Positions 25,521-38,309 of a stretch of DNA of 64,000 nucleotides are shown here, one piece after another. The position numbers and the translations under genes were made by a program. This DNA comes from Centropus unirufus (Eukaryota > Chordata > Aves > Cuculiformes > Centropidae), in contig VYZI01000144.1 in the NCBI GenBank assembly GCA_013397695.1, positions 1,447,087-1,511,086 on the forward strand, given 5' to 3'. The notes under the pieces are model-generated. The model had not been told where the DNA came from. It did no database searches and saw nothing but the letters and a program-made list of their open reading frames with translations. Each line of letters starts with the position of its first letter. Within the stretch, counting starts at the first letter, position 1.

Positions 25521-28500
25521 CTGGAAGAAAAGGAAATGAGACAACTGCAGTTAAATAAAATGTGTCCCTGCAATGAATTTTACATTAGCAGAGACCAACA
25601 GCTTTGGAAGCTCCTGGGGTGAAAAGCACCTGAAAATCCCTTGAATTTGCCACCTCAGAATTCTCATTCAAGAATGTAAACATCACAGAGCAAGCAAGCA
25701 CAGCAGGGATAGTACTTTTCACAACACACTATCCTTTTTAGTAAAGTGGTTAATGTATAACTGTGCTCTGAACATCTTTTAGTACAGCAATTGGCAATGT
25801 AAATTGAAGGAATATGATCGATACCTGCTGCTTACATTGGGACGGAAACAAGGCTGTAAAAAATGTGGCTCGGAATCCGAATTTCCTTTGAGTTACCACA
25901 GCTAAGAATGAAGTACACTGCATGCAAATTAACATGAAGTATATTCCTACATTGGTCTTCTCTCCCTGCTTTCAAAGCATGAGATTCCTTTTACTGCTCC
26001 ATTGTACGAACTGTGTGATTTTAAAAGGAGTTCCCCCAATTTTTAACAGTCACAGTTATTGGAGACTACTGTTTCGCTAAACTACTTCAAACTTTGCAGC
26101 AGACACATGCAATATTCCAGCGCGCTTCCCAGAATAAAAATCAGATTAATGCACTCAGTACTCTGTCCAGGCTCTTTGCATTAAAGGCAATTATTGGTTT
26201 TGTAATGCATTAATAATTATTACATTAATATAAGTATTACAAGCATTCAGAGCACTCTTAGCCAAACAATGGGGAGATCACTTGTAACTTCGTGGAATTT
26301 TAGACTGAATTAGTCCTCACACGGCACTTGCTACAGTATCATGTGCAGCTAAACAAAGCTAATGGCTTTAACACCTCTCATCCCTGCTACCTCCTAAAGA
26401 ATTCCTCAGCCAGGACATCATCTTCCAACAAAAATGACAGAAGTACCTGCCCTTTCAGGTGGACTGTTTCCTTAAGTTTTAGAATGTTAGAGAGGGTGAT
26501 GGAGACAGATTTAAGAACCAGCGGTGGCACAAGATAAGGTAGGACACACTGGATCCTTGAAATCTCTGCGGGGTGGGGAAGGAAGAAAAGACAGAAAGAA
26601 TGTGGTATCATCCTCCTATCCTCAGTGAAATACACTGTAAAGGCACAAGCCCAGAAATTACATCACCCTAAGTTAACACGGTTCTGTCCCTTCTCCATTG
26701 CATGTTGCTAATCCTCTTCCAGTAACTCATCCTGCTAATGCCTCCACAAAAGAAAAAAAAAAAGAACCTGAAGAGCATGAAAAAGGAAGAAAAATCAGCA
26801 GTTTTCAACCATATCTACTCTCTGAGGTTCAAACAATTGCTTAAAGAGGAGTAGGAAAACACCAAAGGTGAGCATGGTGGGAAGAGAAAAAGCACTAAGA
26901 TTAGTTTAAGCTGCTGAAGAAGTGCATTTTTTAGGACCTGCTCACCCTATTCCTTCCTGTCCTGTTGTGCTGAGCATAGGCAATGGCTCTTTCCTTGCAA
27001 CAGGACATGACTGCTGGAGGCTCCAGTTCAAGGGAATGCTACTGAAAGTAGTCCTGCCCTTGAACACTCAAAGCATTGGTGTGATTGCACACTAAACCAG
27101 GCCGGGAAGACTGACCCAGATGAAAATTAACCATTTTTCACTTGCTTTAAATCCAAATCAGTGCGGAACTTGGGGCTTTTTTTCTGGCTGCAAATTTGTG
27201 CATGCCTGTGCAATGATTTTTCTCTGTTCTATGTCTATAAGGAACCCAGAACATTTTATAGTATTCCATAAAGAAAAATAATCCTTCCAAAATGCAGTAT
27301 ACACTAAGTTGGAACTGACAACTTGATTTGGGGCTTAGGGACCTGTTGCTTACTGATTCGTTTAGAGTCTTCTTAAAAGTTGGATTGGTGAAGGGAGCTT
27401 TTAACTTGTTTATTGTTGAGAAAAAGTAGGTGAACCTCATGACCAGCAAACAGATATCTTTACAAACAGATGCAGATATGACATATGTAAACACTGCAGT
27501 GCGAGTCAGTACAGCTTGAAAGACAGTTGTAAGCAGGGGAGCAAAATGAAGAAAAATAAATCTGATTAACTGCTTTTATCCAATTTCTGCCCCTTCTGGC
27601 TGGACTGCACTCTCAATTGCATTTTAAGTGCACTGGATTGAGCCAGCTGGGCTATCTGAATGTACTGCCCAATAGTTTCCACCACAATAACCTCAACTAC
27701 TTGCTTTCCTAGTGTTCTAGTTACCTAAAGACTTTTATGCTGGATATCTAATCTACGTTCAACTCATTCTAGAGGTTTCTCTTAAAAAAATGTGATATGA
27801 CACGCGTGCAGTATTCTCTATGTGGTCTTAAAAGCCTATAACGAGGACTGGTATGTCAAAGAGTTAATAAAAAAAATGAAAGTTGCTGGACAAATCTAAT
27901 TCCATTTGTATGTTTTATGATAGTGTGGTTACAGTTCCCATGATGACATTCTTGCATTCAGATGATTACAGTGGATCTCTCCGAATTAATGTACAGCTGC
28001 TTGTAAATGCAGAAGGCTGTTTTAAGTACATCCGAGTAATTTGATGTCAATTTCTATTTTCTGGCAAGTGGGGAAAAGGTTCTGGCTAGCTGTAGTTTAC
28101 CTGGAGTTGGCAATAAAACTCACAGTACTTTGTCTTCTGCAGTGCCGCAAGTTAAAAGCATCACTCTTTTCTGCTGCTCATTCTTACAGTCCTCCTGTTT
28201 GTAGTGGCACAGCTATTGGTCTTCTTTCTTGTCTTTGTGGAATGAATGGGACGAGGGAATAGATATGGCTGAAAAAAAAACCGCAAAAGAAAAATTTTGT
28301 TCGGGTCTCATTTGAGGTTAAATGGGTTGTAGTTCTGCAGAACCAGCAGTTTCACTGTCCAGCAGAAGAGACACCAGTACAGTTTGTGGAATAAAGAACA
28401 CAAGACTGATAGAAGTGTAATAGAAATAACAGGAAGAGGAACCACCTATCACTCCCAGTATGTTTCCCATTTTTTTCCTTCTGCTTAGAACCTATTTTGT

Positions 28501-31500
28501 GTAATGCTGCAAAATGGAAGCCTACTTGTAGTCGACACCAGTGAATGATGTTAAATACTTCGAAAGCAACCACGTAACTCTCAAACTGAGCATTAAAAAT
28601 TAGTACATTTTTTCAGGTGCTTTATTCCTTGTCCTTAAAATAAGAATGATGCCAATATTTGCTTTCACTCATGGACACATTGTGAAATTATTTTTATGTA
28701 AAACTTAGCTGTAATTCATACTGAGTCCTGCAAAGAACACCCAAGAGGAACAGTTACAGTTTGCTAAGCAGCCAATAAGGTAGATCAGTCTCACACAAAC
28801 ATGAACAGAATACTATGCCTTTGCTGCTCTAACAAAATATACCCTATTGTGAGACCTTGAAATTCTTGAGAAAATTAACGACCTTGGGAAAAATAATGAT
28901 CTGAAAACTGTTTCTAATCTATATCATAATTCATACATTAGAAGATTGCCCAGGCAATTTTAAGTTTCATTAAACTTCACTAAGTTAATACTCCAATCTT
29001 TGAATACTTCAACTTTGCAACCTTCATCCTTTCATTGCAAAGATGCTGCGTTCACTTAAGTTAGATATTTGGTAATAAATGAAAACCAGGCATTTTCTCC
29101 TCAACGCATTGCACCCTATTTTCTTCTCTAAAAATCCTCCCTTTGTCACCATTCTACTCTTCTTGAAACCTCTCCTTGTCACCATTCTACTCCCTCTTCT
29201 CACCTGCAGGGTCCTGTTTTCTGCCCCCTGCCAGAAACATTGCATCTCTCCTCTCTAACTTCTAGTGATAACAGAGATGAGTATCAGAGTGAATGCTAAC
29301 TGCATTCTTCCATAACTAAAATCTTATTCATGAGGCAGGAACAGAGGCATTTTGTTTTCTCCTCCAGCATGTTGCACTGCTGTTAAGGGGAAAAACCTGT
29401 TAGTTTTCTCTGCAACCATATTTCTTTTATTTTCTAACTCAGCTTTGATGAGGAAAGTGCTCAGTTTTGCCTGTTAAACTCCTAACCTATCATGTAAGAG
29501 ATATCTGCCACTTAGTCCTCCAAGCATTTGACTCTAAGAGGAAACACTCTGGCTCTGTTATGCCCATGACAGTCAGTGCTAAGTGCTGCTGAAAATGTCT
29601 CCCTAAACTTTTCACGGCTGCATCTAGCATAGTCAGTAAGAAAAAGATGTAGATCTTCCACAACAGCTGTTATAGAGGAAATATATTCTCGACATACCAT
29701 TGTAGTACTAACCCCCCACCTAAAACTGGAACATTTATACTAGCTTCTTTTTAGAATGCCTGTAAACTGTCTTAAAACATGCTCAGTTGTCCTCTCATTT
29801 ATGAACAAATCACTACATCTAGAAGGAAAATTTGAAATACTCTTCCATATTTAAAACTGTCCAAACTGCTAGCATGCTCAAGTAAGTTTGGAATTCTCTT
29901 CTAGGAAATGGTTTAAAACAGAAATTACTTTTTCGATCTACCAACACAGTCCCAATCATCATTAATACCTCATCACCTATGTATTCGAGAACCATTAATT
30001 TCAAGCTGTTTTTCAATGGTCAAAATTTGCATAGACTTCAAATCCCTTTTCAAGTCCCTTTTCTTTCCAGGATATAATTTCACTGGTTGCCTGTGGTGAA
30101 GCTGACTTAGTATGGCCACTTGCCCTATTTATAGCTCTCCTACAAACATCTGACACATTACTTCAGAAGGTCAGCAAAAGGAAAAAAGGGACAAGAATTT
30201 AATAATCCAAATTTTCTGCTACTGGTCATGAACTATAAGACAATACCAAGCATGTTACTATTCCCCAGTCTCACTCTGGGCTACACTCCACACAACTTTC
30301 AGAAAGAGGCCTTCATTATTCCTCACCGTCTTGCCCCTATGACTTTCTGCTTCTGCCTTCAGCTTCTCTCTCTCCTGGTTATAAAATCAGAAAAGCTTCA
30401 AGGAGTGAAAACAAGGAATTTAGAATTTAGAAACCTAGTTCTAGCCTGGAGACTGTGTGGTGATCTTTGTTCAGGATGACAAAACATCACAGTTTGCTTG
30501 CACTGTCTAACAATGGCAGTTTATGGCTGGGCTAGACACCTGCGTCAATGCTTCAACACTTGACAGGTCATTCAGTTACTGCTCCCGCCACGCAAGAGGG
30601 TGAACAAACAGGTTTACCCCACAGCAGGAACAAATTGTGTTCAGTTGGTCAGTCATGCTTTTAATTCCACAAGCACACATTGTGCCTGGTTGTTTTGCTG
30701 GACCTCTCTTCATCAGAGAACCTCCCCTAGAAGGCAGGGGTGGAGGCAGAGAGAGGCACTGCTACTGCAGCTTCCACCATGCTCCCATGGCTACCAGTGC
30801 AGTGGACAGGGTGCTGGAAAGACATCAAATGGAGATCTGAGAGCTGTTCACGGTCCTCATTACTGAACCTGAAGTGGCTGTGCAGACCTTACCAGTGGTT
30901 CTCTAACAGCTGCCCCATGTGCTATGAGAACCAGAACTCTTAACATGCAAACCAAGCACCTTAAACGATCATGGAACTTAAGTCACCTGTGTCTTGTTAT
31001 TTTTCAACCTGTTTAGTTACAACTGCCATCTTATATTATTTTGGCAGTAATTTTGCCATCAAAAGCTGACTTATGCATAGCAGTAGTTTTTTGAGATTTG
31101 CAGTGGTTCTTGAAGGGATAGCGCAATGTCAATTAGATCACACAAATAAAACTGACAATTTGAACTGTGGACATGCTTTGTTTCTATTTGAAGTCACTAA
31201 TCCTAAAACGTTACCTCATACTCATGGTTTAAATACAAAAATTGAATAATGAAAGTATTAAGTTCAAAGAAGGAAATTATATTTTTAAAGTGCTACTTGG
31301 CGTGACCTGGTCTTCGCTTAAATTTTGAGCACGTGAACAAATGAATTAAAGTCAATGCGTAAATCTCAAATACAGCCTGTGCACATAATTGTGAGAAATA
31401 AGCGGGGGCTACAAGGGAAGGCAAGCATTTTTGAGCAGGCCAGCAGAATTCCTCAGTTCCTCTTTCTGGGCAGTGAGCCCTCTCTTGGAAGGGGCTGAAA

Positions 31501-31904
31501 CATGCAACGCTGGTCCTAAGAGCAGTGGCACACATCTAGAGCTCCTTAAAAGAGGGAGACCTTTGCCACCACTTTTCCATACCCTCCTATAACTGCACTG
31601 GCTGGAAATGATTGAAATTGTATAAGCAATGCAAGTTAGCTACAGCTCAGGGAAAAAAGGGACTTGACTACACAAGTCGGGCCACTGTTGGGCTTCTGTG
31701 CCCCTCAGACTGTGTCAAAGGCGATGTGATTGCTGCCAGATGATAAATCTAAGTAAAATTAAGAAGAAACAACGTTAATTTAAGAGATTACACATCTATA
31801 ATTTATAGACTTTTTTTCTTTGCAGGAACTGTGAATAAATGCTTACAGAAACGCGGTTTTCACCCTAGAGGTTAACGGACGTGATTAACACCGGTTTTTG
31901 AGGT
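25521..31904. other. SLC38A9 intron 1 (about 6.8 kb), no gene found
   Basis: Unique sequence with no recognisable exon, RNA gene or CR1. A short imperfect direct repeat containing TTGTCACCATTCTACT occurs at about 29,143 and 29,177. Confidence 0.6.
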
Positions 31905-32700
31905 TAATAGGTCCCCAGGCCCGCGAACACCGCCGAGGGGTCTCCCGACAAGCTCCCAAGCGCCGCTCTTCCCAGGATCCCGTCCTCATGGCACGGCCCG
32001 AGCCTGGGACCCTGCGCAGACCCCGCCCCGCGCCTGGGGCCGCCGAGAGGCTCCGACGACGGGGGGGGCTGCGGGCCGAGCCCCGCGCCCCCCTCCGCCC
32101 CCGCCGCTCAGCTTCCAGCGCTGCCTCCTTCCCCGCGGTGCTGCCCAGCACGCCCGGCATCCCCGCTCCGCCCCCGCCGCCCGCTCCGGCTCCCAACCCG
32201 CCTCCTGCTCCGCCCGCCCCGCGCCCCGCTCAGCCCCGCGCGCCCCCGCTCCGCTCGGCTCCCCCGCCCCGCTCAGCCCCGCTTTGCCCGGAGCTGGTGC
32301 CGCTCAAACAAACGCGGCCGCTCTACCTGCTCCGCTCCGGCCCCCGCGCTCCCGCGGCGGCAGCAGGAAGAGCCCCGGGCCGGGGGTGGTGGCGGCAGAG
32401 ACGCCGCGTAGTTCCCGAGGGCGGCCCCGCCGAGGCAGCCGCCCGGGCGCTGCCGAGCGCAGGACTACGGCTCCCAGGCCGCCGCGCGCGGCGGGAAGAG
32501 GCAGGGCCGGCGGCGGAGGGGCTGCCCGTGCGGGTCCCGCTCGCGGGGCCGGCGCTGCGCGGGGTACGAGCGCGGCTGCCTCCCGCGCCTCCTGATAAAG
32601 ACGGGCCCCAGCTGGGCGGGGAGGCGCGGCGTTCCCGGGCCCCGCTGACCGAGCGCCGGGGCGAGGTCGTTACGGCCTTGACGAGCGGTTACCAAACAGC
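31905..32700 (-). promoter_or_regulatory. SLC38A9: CpG-island promoter of SLC38A9
   Basis: This is an abrupt block of very GC-rich, CpG-dense sequence in AT-rich surroundings, with many CCCCGCCCC-type GC boxes around 32,160-32,290 and no TATA box that I can see. It lies 6.8 kb upstream of the SLC38A9 start-codon exon, on the side where the minus-strand gene must begin, and no other gene starts nearby. A broad housekeeping-type promoter fits an mTORC1 pathway gene expressed widely. Exact start sites cannot be read from sequence. Confidence 0.8.
32327..32450 (-). other. SLC38A9: Probable untranslated exon 1 of SLC38A9
   Basis: Within the CpG island the minus strand has a good donor, GAGCAG|GTAGAG, with the last exon base at 32,327. 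The next exon (25,520-25,376) has only 20 untranslated bases before its ATG, so at least one upstream noncoding exon is needed. The 5' boundary given here is a guess, and other donors in the island are possible. Confidence 0.4.
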
Positions 32701-33001
32701 CGCGAAGAAAAGGCCGGCGTCGTTTGTGGTGGCTGTTGATGACGGGCCAAGCGAAGCTAAAACAAAAGCTGCTTGCCCCGGTCCTGTCCTTGCTTTTGCA
32801 GTCGGTGTTACGACAAAGCGTGGACGTGATCCTCGCCAAAACAAACCTTGCTGGTGTTGGCGTGACTGTGGAAGAGGCTTCTGTGGGCAAAGGTGCCTCG
32901 TGAGCCTCCCGACCTGCCCGGGGAGGCACGCCACGCTCGCTGAGCAAGGGGCAGGCGAGCGAAGACAACCGGGCGATCCGGTGCCGAATACTCTGGTTTA
33001 A

Positions 33002-36000
33002 TCCTAGGGGCTGATTTAGATCCTAGCAGAGTTGGGCACATGTCCTTTTCATAGCTGAAACCCTTGATTGAAGTAAAATTCTAGAGATGTTTATAGCTCA
33101 TGCTTGGGAAAAGTTGAGCTGCACGCAGGAGACAGCAGAGAGCTTCCCCGTGGGAGAACAGCAGAGCAAAACAAGCTAGACACCAATCCCAGACTGTACT
33201 TTGTGTGCAAGTGCAGCCTGAATCAGACCATGTGGCTAGCAACAGGACTGTTCCTGCAAGAAAACTGCTGTGTAGTGGAATTTTAGACTGGGAGGAAATG
33301 AGGCAGCAGGGACTAACACACACCACCCATCATCTCGAAAACCCAGTGGCCTGGGAGCTGAGTTGGACCAAAACTCTTGTTTCTGTGTAGCCCAGCAAAA
33401 CTTTTTTCCTCTGAGCCACTTTTAAGATACAAGTGCACATTGTGATTCTTGCACATTTTTGTAGTCAGGGCAGGAGATCTGTCAACTGCTGCCGTAGGAA
33501 TTTGAAGTGCAGTGCTAACACCACATACTGGTCCTGTGAAAGTGAATTAAACTAAAACATGCAAACATACAGATGTGATTTTTTCTCATCATGTAAGCAT
33601 CTAGCTTGACTCTTTCAAGCCTGACCTCTGCCTTCTGTGCTATGAAAGATGTACATAGTTCCTAGCATAGCAGATAGATGACCTACATGTCATTGCATTC
33701 TTGGTCACCAGCTATAGTCCTTGAAAGAGTTTATGCTTTGGAAAAATTTTCTGTAAGAACTGCAAATGAGCCAAACAGAAGTGCACAGATTACTCCTTCT
33801 CCCTCCTGAAAGCTGCTCGCAAGAGCTGACTTCACAAAAGGGTGCAGTCACTGTCCTGCAGTATTTGTATTGTGGCTTTCTGTTCTGATGAGACATTATC
33901 TATTGGACAGTGTGTGTCTTTCTAGATGTCTGGGCAGTGTCTAGAAAAACTGTTTAAATTCATATGGGACCTCTTGGTAGATCTGTAAGACAAAGAGGGT
34001 ATTAACAGCTTGTTAAAAAAAATATCCACCTCAAACTATGATTAATCTTCTTTGGTTTAGCCCTGAGGCATACTTTGCTTGATAGTAACATAATTGTAGT
34101 ATGCACAAATTCATAAAATTGAGGCACTACCGAACATAACAGTAGTCAAGCAAATAACATTTCCCATTGTTGCAGAGGCCTAGTCACATGGCTCAGTAGT
34201 GGTTTTGCATTCTGTTGAAGATCTATGTTACTCCAGATTAATTTCTGAAAAATACTGGCATCGGCTTAGCATTTAAGATGTAGAAATTGTGTTACATGCA
34301 AACTCTTGTTTGTGGGCTAACAGAAAGCACACCTTATATATCAGTAAAGCCAAAAATTTGTTGTTAGTGTGACAGAAGTTTGAAGTCTAATCTATGCAAG
34401 TCCACCTCTAATTGTTACACAGAAATAAAGAAGATAACTATGCATTTGCTTTCTTTCTACCCCTTTTCCTGGTGGTACACTTACCGTTCTGCTGCTCTGG
34501 GTCCCTAGGCTGGTGGTTTTACTCTTGGGTGAGGGTGAACAGAGGGGATGTTATGGTAAATGGTCAGCATCTGGAGTTCTTCTCCAGGAGAAATATAAAG
34601 TTTACATTTCTGGTGAGAATACACTCCAGACTTGGGGTTATTTTTATAAGTTTTTGTAATTTAGTTCTGCAGGTTTTTCTGCTGATCTGCACCTCTATGT
34701 TACATTTGAATGTACTATATATCATTCATGAATGCTGGATAATCCTTTGTTCTCTTTTGGCTCTAGGTGATTCTGCTTGAGTGAGGCTGGTTGGACAGAA
34801 CGACCTTAAGAGTAGTCAGCAAACATCTTGTGCAATGTATGCCCTGCCACCATGATTTACATTGAATTGTTAGCAGCCTTAGGAGAAAGAAAAAAAAAAG
34901 TTCTAGCTTCTAGAAGAATCTTATGAGTTGAACCATTTTGTTAGATTTACTATGTAATTTTTTGGCTTTCACAGAATTACACAGCTTCTTCTGAAGTAGT
35001 GGGAAATAATTTGGAGGTGGCAGACAGTGTCCTATATTGAGCAGAATCAAAAGAACAGAGGAAGAAAATAGGAACTCTCCAGGTTCATCTGCTAGTTAGA
35101 GGCTGTGACATCTATCTAAAACAAACTAAGAGATCACCCATCAGTGATTACAGATCTGCCACCAACTATAGCATTCATAGTTGCTCTCTATGTTGGAGAT
35201 TGAAAGTACTAAGCTGAACTGTATCTCTTTGAGCAAGTTAGAGAGCGTGGAACATGTGTTGTCCAAGCTGAGGGAATGGTAACCACTTGATGGAAAGGAG
35301 GATGAACAATTTGGAAGCTCTCAGTTTGGCACAGATATACCAGAGTAGCACATCTGCCATTAACCATAAATTTCTCATGAAAACGGATGAGTGTTCCTTT
35401 TCTTTATTGATGCTCAAAAGGGAGCTTCAGTGCAATGAAAACAGAAGCCATTTTGGCTCACAAAGCAGCCTACACTGTTTTCTTGATAAGGCAAATAGTT
35501 TTTAGTTTGTCAACCTCCCTGGTGCTTCCAGATGCTGCTTCAGGAACTTGAAAACAGCTTTTTACATTTCCCACAGAATTACTACCACTGTAAGTTCTTA
35601 ATCCTTGGACATTTTGCATCTTACGAAGGCTAGTGACTTCCAGCAGCTATCTTTGCTAACTGCAGTAAGTACAACCTCAAATATATCATGTTGTGGTGAG
35701 GTTTTAAGCTAACTCTGAGTAAGAGAAGCTGGTTAAGGTCTCTTAGCTGCTTTGAACTGCAAGTTAAGCAGAACCCATGCCTGTCCTGATGATCCTGAAA
35801 AGTGAGCAACTAGAAAGACTAAGGCTTAACTGACAATGAATAAGTTGCAAATAACTAGAGCATTAGGTCACAGATCTACTAGACTCTATCTGCTGCAGGG
35901 ATTTACCTAGTTGCCAAAACCCCCTATTAGTTGTTCACATATTCATTGTAAAATCATAGATTGGATGTTTCATCTCTGCCACAGAAGGCACTGAAGCTCT

Positions 36001-37799
36001 TCAACAGGCACAGTTTCTAAAGTAGCTTTTCTCATCAGGAAAATCTGGACACAGTGAAGCAGGTCCCATTTATGGAATGCTAGATACTTAATTTTCGATT
36101 TTCAGAATTACCATTATTGCATTGTTTCACAGCATGTACTGCACCAGCAGCTCAGAAACCCAAACGTGCTAGAATACTCACTGCAATTTTTAATAGATGC
36201 ATTATAGTCATAGAAGTCCTACCTAGGTTCTCTGGCTTTTAACATAAATAGAACTCCAGGGCAAGGCATTTAACCTCTTTGTTTTCTCTACCAAGCCTGC
36301 TATAACAAAAAACTGTGGGAAGGGGATGTTGTTGTTAAGTTTGGTTTGTTTTATTTAAATAAATATATAGCATGTTTAACCGAATTAAACTTTTTAAAAT
36401 TCTAGCAAAGGGGTATATCCTGTTAGCTGTTATGTTAGTCCTTGAAAATGTTGTATGCAGCAATATCTTAATTGCAGTTCTGTTGAAAGAAATAATAAAA
36501 TAATGAAATTATAAAACTGTAAAAATGCCCTAATTGAAAGACTTCTGCAAGGAGATAAAAGTCAGACTGCGGATAGTTTTGTTGTCGCTACATTTGTTAT
36601 GAAAAAGGGAGACATTTGACTAAATGTATTGTCTTTTTAGCAAAACTAACCTTGAATGGGTGCCATGGTGCAAATTTCATATCAGAAATAGTCTAGTACA
36701 CAGGGATGTGATAACTGAGAAATGCAAGGACTAACTTTAATATCCTATTAGGAAAATCCAGCAAGAAAGCAGTGAAAGTTTATTAGTGAAGGTCAGTGAA
36801 ATACCCACTAGAGAATATATGAAGAATGTAGAATAATACATTGAGGATTTCAGGGTGCACATATGGTAAAGATCAAGACAGTATGACTAGTTTTGAGTAT
36901 GCATGACTTTTCTGGGAATTCTATGAGTAATTATCTAGTGTATTAGACTGTGGGATCTATGTTGTGGGCTTTATACTCGAGTTTGGAGGGTCTGTCCCCA
37001 CCTCAGTGTCCAGAATTTGTGCAAACTCAGAATAAACAGCATCTGTCTTGGTGATGCAGATATTGGCTTACTGCACACTGGTCAACGGATCTGCATTTTG
37101 GACAAGAGTTCAGCCAAATAGCAGACTTCACTTGTATTAGATGCCTGTAAAATAAACTTTAACAGTTATGCATGAAGAAATCAAGGAATACTCAGGTGCT
37201 CAAAGTGCCTGGAGGGATCCTCACCAGCTCACAGAAGCACGCAAACATTCTGAGCATTCTCCCTCCACTGATGCAAAAAATGCCAGCCAATAAACTCTCA
37301 TTTTGGAGAGGCTCATTGTGGAGACAAAAGAGACTCATTTTGGTGTTTTAGAAAGCAAGCACTCTGTGATGAGGTCTGGGCAAGATCAGGGAGTATGTCC
37401 ATCAGTCATCTGCAACGAGAAAAAAGCTGGCTACAGGACGTATTGCCCACTGACATGCATATGGATTAATTTTCCCAGAAATCTTATGCGTATTACTTTC
37501 CAAGAACTAATTTTGGCGTGGTTATGAACTTCACAACAGTAAAATCTCTTACTAATTTGCACCTTCAAAGCCAGCCCTGCCTGACCTTGCATTTGAATTA
37601 GGGAAACATTGCAAACAAGTGGTTCCAGTACACACCCGATCACACTTCACACAAGACATTATCACCTCCAAGCAATTAAGTGTCTGGAAAAAAACCATCG
37701 TTTGAAAGAAAACAAGGACATTTTAAATTTAAATAGTTACTGAGATGAAACTTTCGCTAAAATAAAAAACAATCCACTTTTTGTAATAGGAACTACTAC
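33002..37799. other. Intergenic spacer between the SLC38A9 and DDX4 CpG islands
   Basis: About 5 kb of AT-rich sequence with only short, unremarkable ORFs on both strands and no CR1. A possible LTR-like remnant near 36,950-37,130 is discussed among the findings. Germline-specific enhancers of DDX4 could lie here, but no specific element can be supported. Confidence 0.6.
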
Positions 37800-38005
37800 T
37801 TGTATCACCACGCGCGCTTCGACCTCCCCGACGCCACCACAGCTCCGCACAGTGTGACCAACACAGCCAGAGCCATAACTTCCTCTTTCTTTTCCTTCTC
37901 CCCGGGGCCCAGGGCCCGGCCCCGGCAGCGGCTCCTGCCGCGCCCCAGACCTCTCCCTCAGCTACAACCACTTAGGAACGTGCCCGGCCGGCGAGCCGCG
38001 CTCCT

Positions 38006-38010
38006 ATTGG
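38006..38010 (-). promoter_or_regulatory. Inverted CCAAT box
   Basis: CTATTGGTCAG reads CTGACCAATAG on the minus strand, an NF-Y consensus with good flanks. It lies about 14 bp upstream of the first E-box in the DDX4 CpG island. Confidence 0.5.
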
Positions 38011-38023
38011 TCAGCGGGCGAGG

Positions 38024-38050
38024 CACGTGACGCGCCGGCCGTTGCACGTG
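38024..38050 (+). promoter_or_regulatory. Pair of CACGTG E-boxes in DDX4 promoter
   Basis: Two palindromic CACGTG hexamers start at 38,024 and 38,045, so they are 21 bp apart, about two helical turns. The first continues as CACGTGACGC, overlapping a half CRE. They sit just upstream of the likely transcription start. Confidence 0.6.
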
Positions 38051-38079
38051 GTGGTCCCCTTATCAGGGAGCCGGGTGGG

Positions 38080-38138
38080 GGGCGCCATTTTCTGTCCTTT
38101 CGAAGGGCTCGTGGCTGTTGGCGGGCGGAGTGCGGGGG
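38080..38138 (+). other. DDX4: Probable untranslated exon 1 of DDX4
   Basis: The coding exon at 38,224 begins after an acceptor, so an upstream noncoding exon is required. The best donor is GCGGGGG|GTGAGG, with the last exon base at 38,138; an alternative is GAGGCAG|GTTCAG ending at 38,147. The 5' end is placed near the GCGCCATTTTC element and is a guess. The resulting intron would be under 90 bp. Confidence 0.45.
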
Positions 38139-38223
38139 GTGAGGCAGGTTCAGTCGTGCTTCCCTGCGGAGTCTGGGGGCAGGGGGGCGGCCCCTGCTAA
38201 CGTGTTTTGTCTTCTGCAAGCAG

Positions 38224-38309
38224 ATCAGGCAAGGGGCGGCATGGACCAAGAGGACTGGAACGTAGAGATGGGGAAGGAGGGGTCAGCAGTCCTCTCACCC
38301 TTTAAGCAG
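38224..38309 (+). CDS. DDX4: DDX4 exon 2, start codon exon
   Basis: The acceptor is a tandem CAAGCAG, so the exon may start at 38,221 or 38,224 (5' UTR only, no protein change). The ATG is at 38,241 in GGCGGCATGG. It encodes 23 residues beginning MDQEDWNVEMGKEG, comparable to the acidic start with EDW of other vertebrate vasa proteins. The donor is AAGCAG|GTAAGG, phase 0. Confidence 0.9.

Larger units (their letters stand above)
37800..38225 (+). promoter_or_regulatory. DDX4: CpG-island promoter of DDX4
   Basis: This GC- and CpG-rich block begins sharply at about 37,800 and ends at the coding exon. It contains an inverted CCAAT box (ATTGG, 38,006-38,010) and two perfect CACGTG E-boxes (38,024-38,029 and 38,045-38,050). 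It also contains GCGCCATTTTC at about 38,081, which resembles a YY1 initiator-type site, and GGCGGGCGG at about 38,120. Vertebrate DDX4 is a germline gene controlled by CpG methylation and, for many such genes, by E-box-binding MGA/MAX complexes in somatic cells. A link to this promoter is inference. Confidence 0.8.

Noticed and set aside
27147..27494. A 115-codon minus-strand ORF in SLC38A9 intron 1
   Set aside because: It contains hydrophobic residues but no family resemblance, and it does not join SLC38A9 exons in phase.
32465..32968. A 167-codon minus-strand ORF in the same island
   Set aside because: Same cause: GC-rich sequence with few stops, Arg/Pro-rich translation and no similarity to SLC38A9 or anything else I recognise.
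31898..33001. A 367-codon plus-strand ORF, the longest in the window
   Set aside because: It lies across the SLC38A9 CpG island. High GC content removes stop codons in several frames on both strands; the translation is Pro/Arg/Ala-rich low complexity with no domain, and its A/T-rich end shows no coding pattern.
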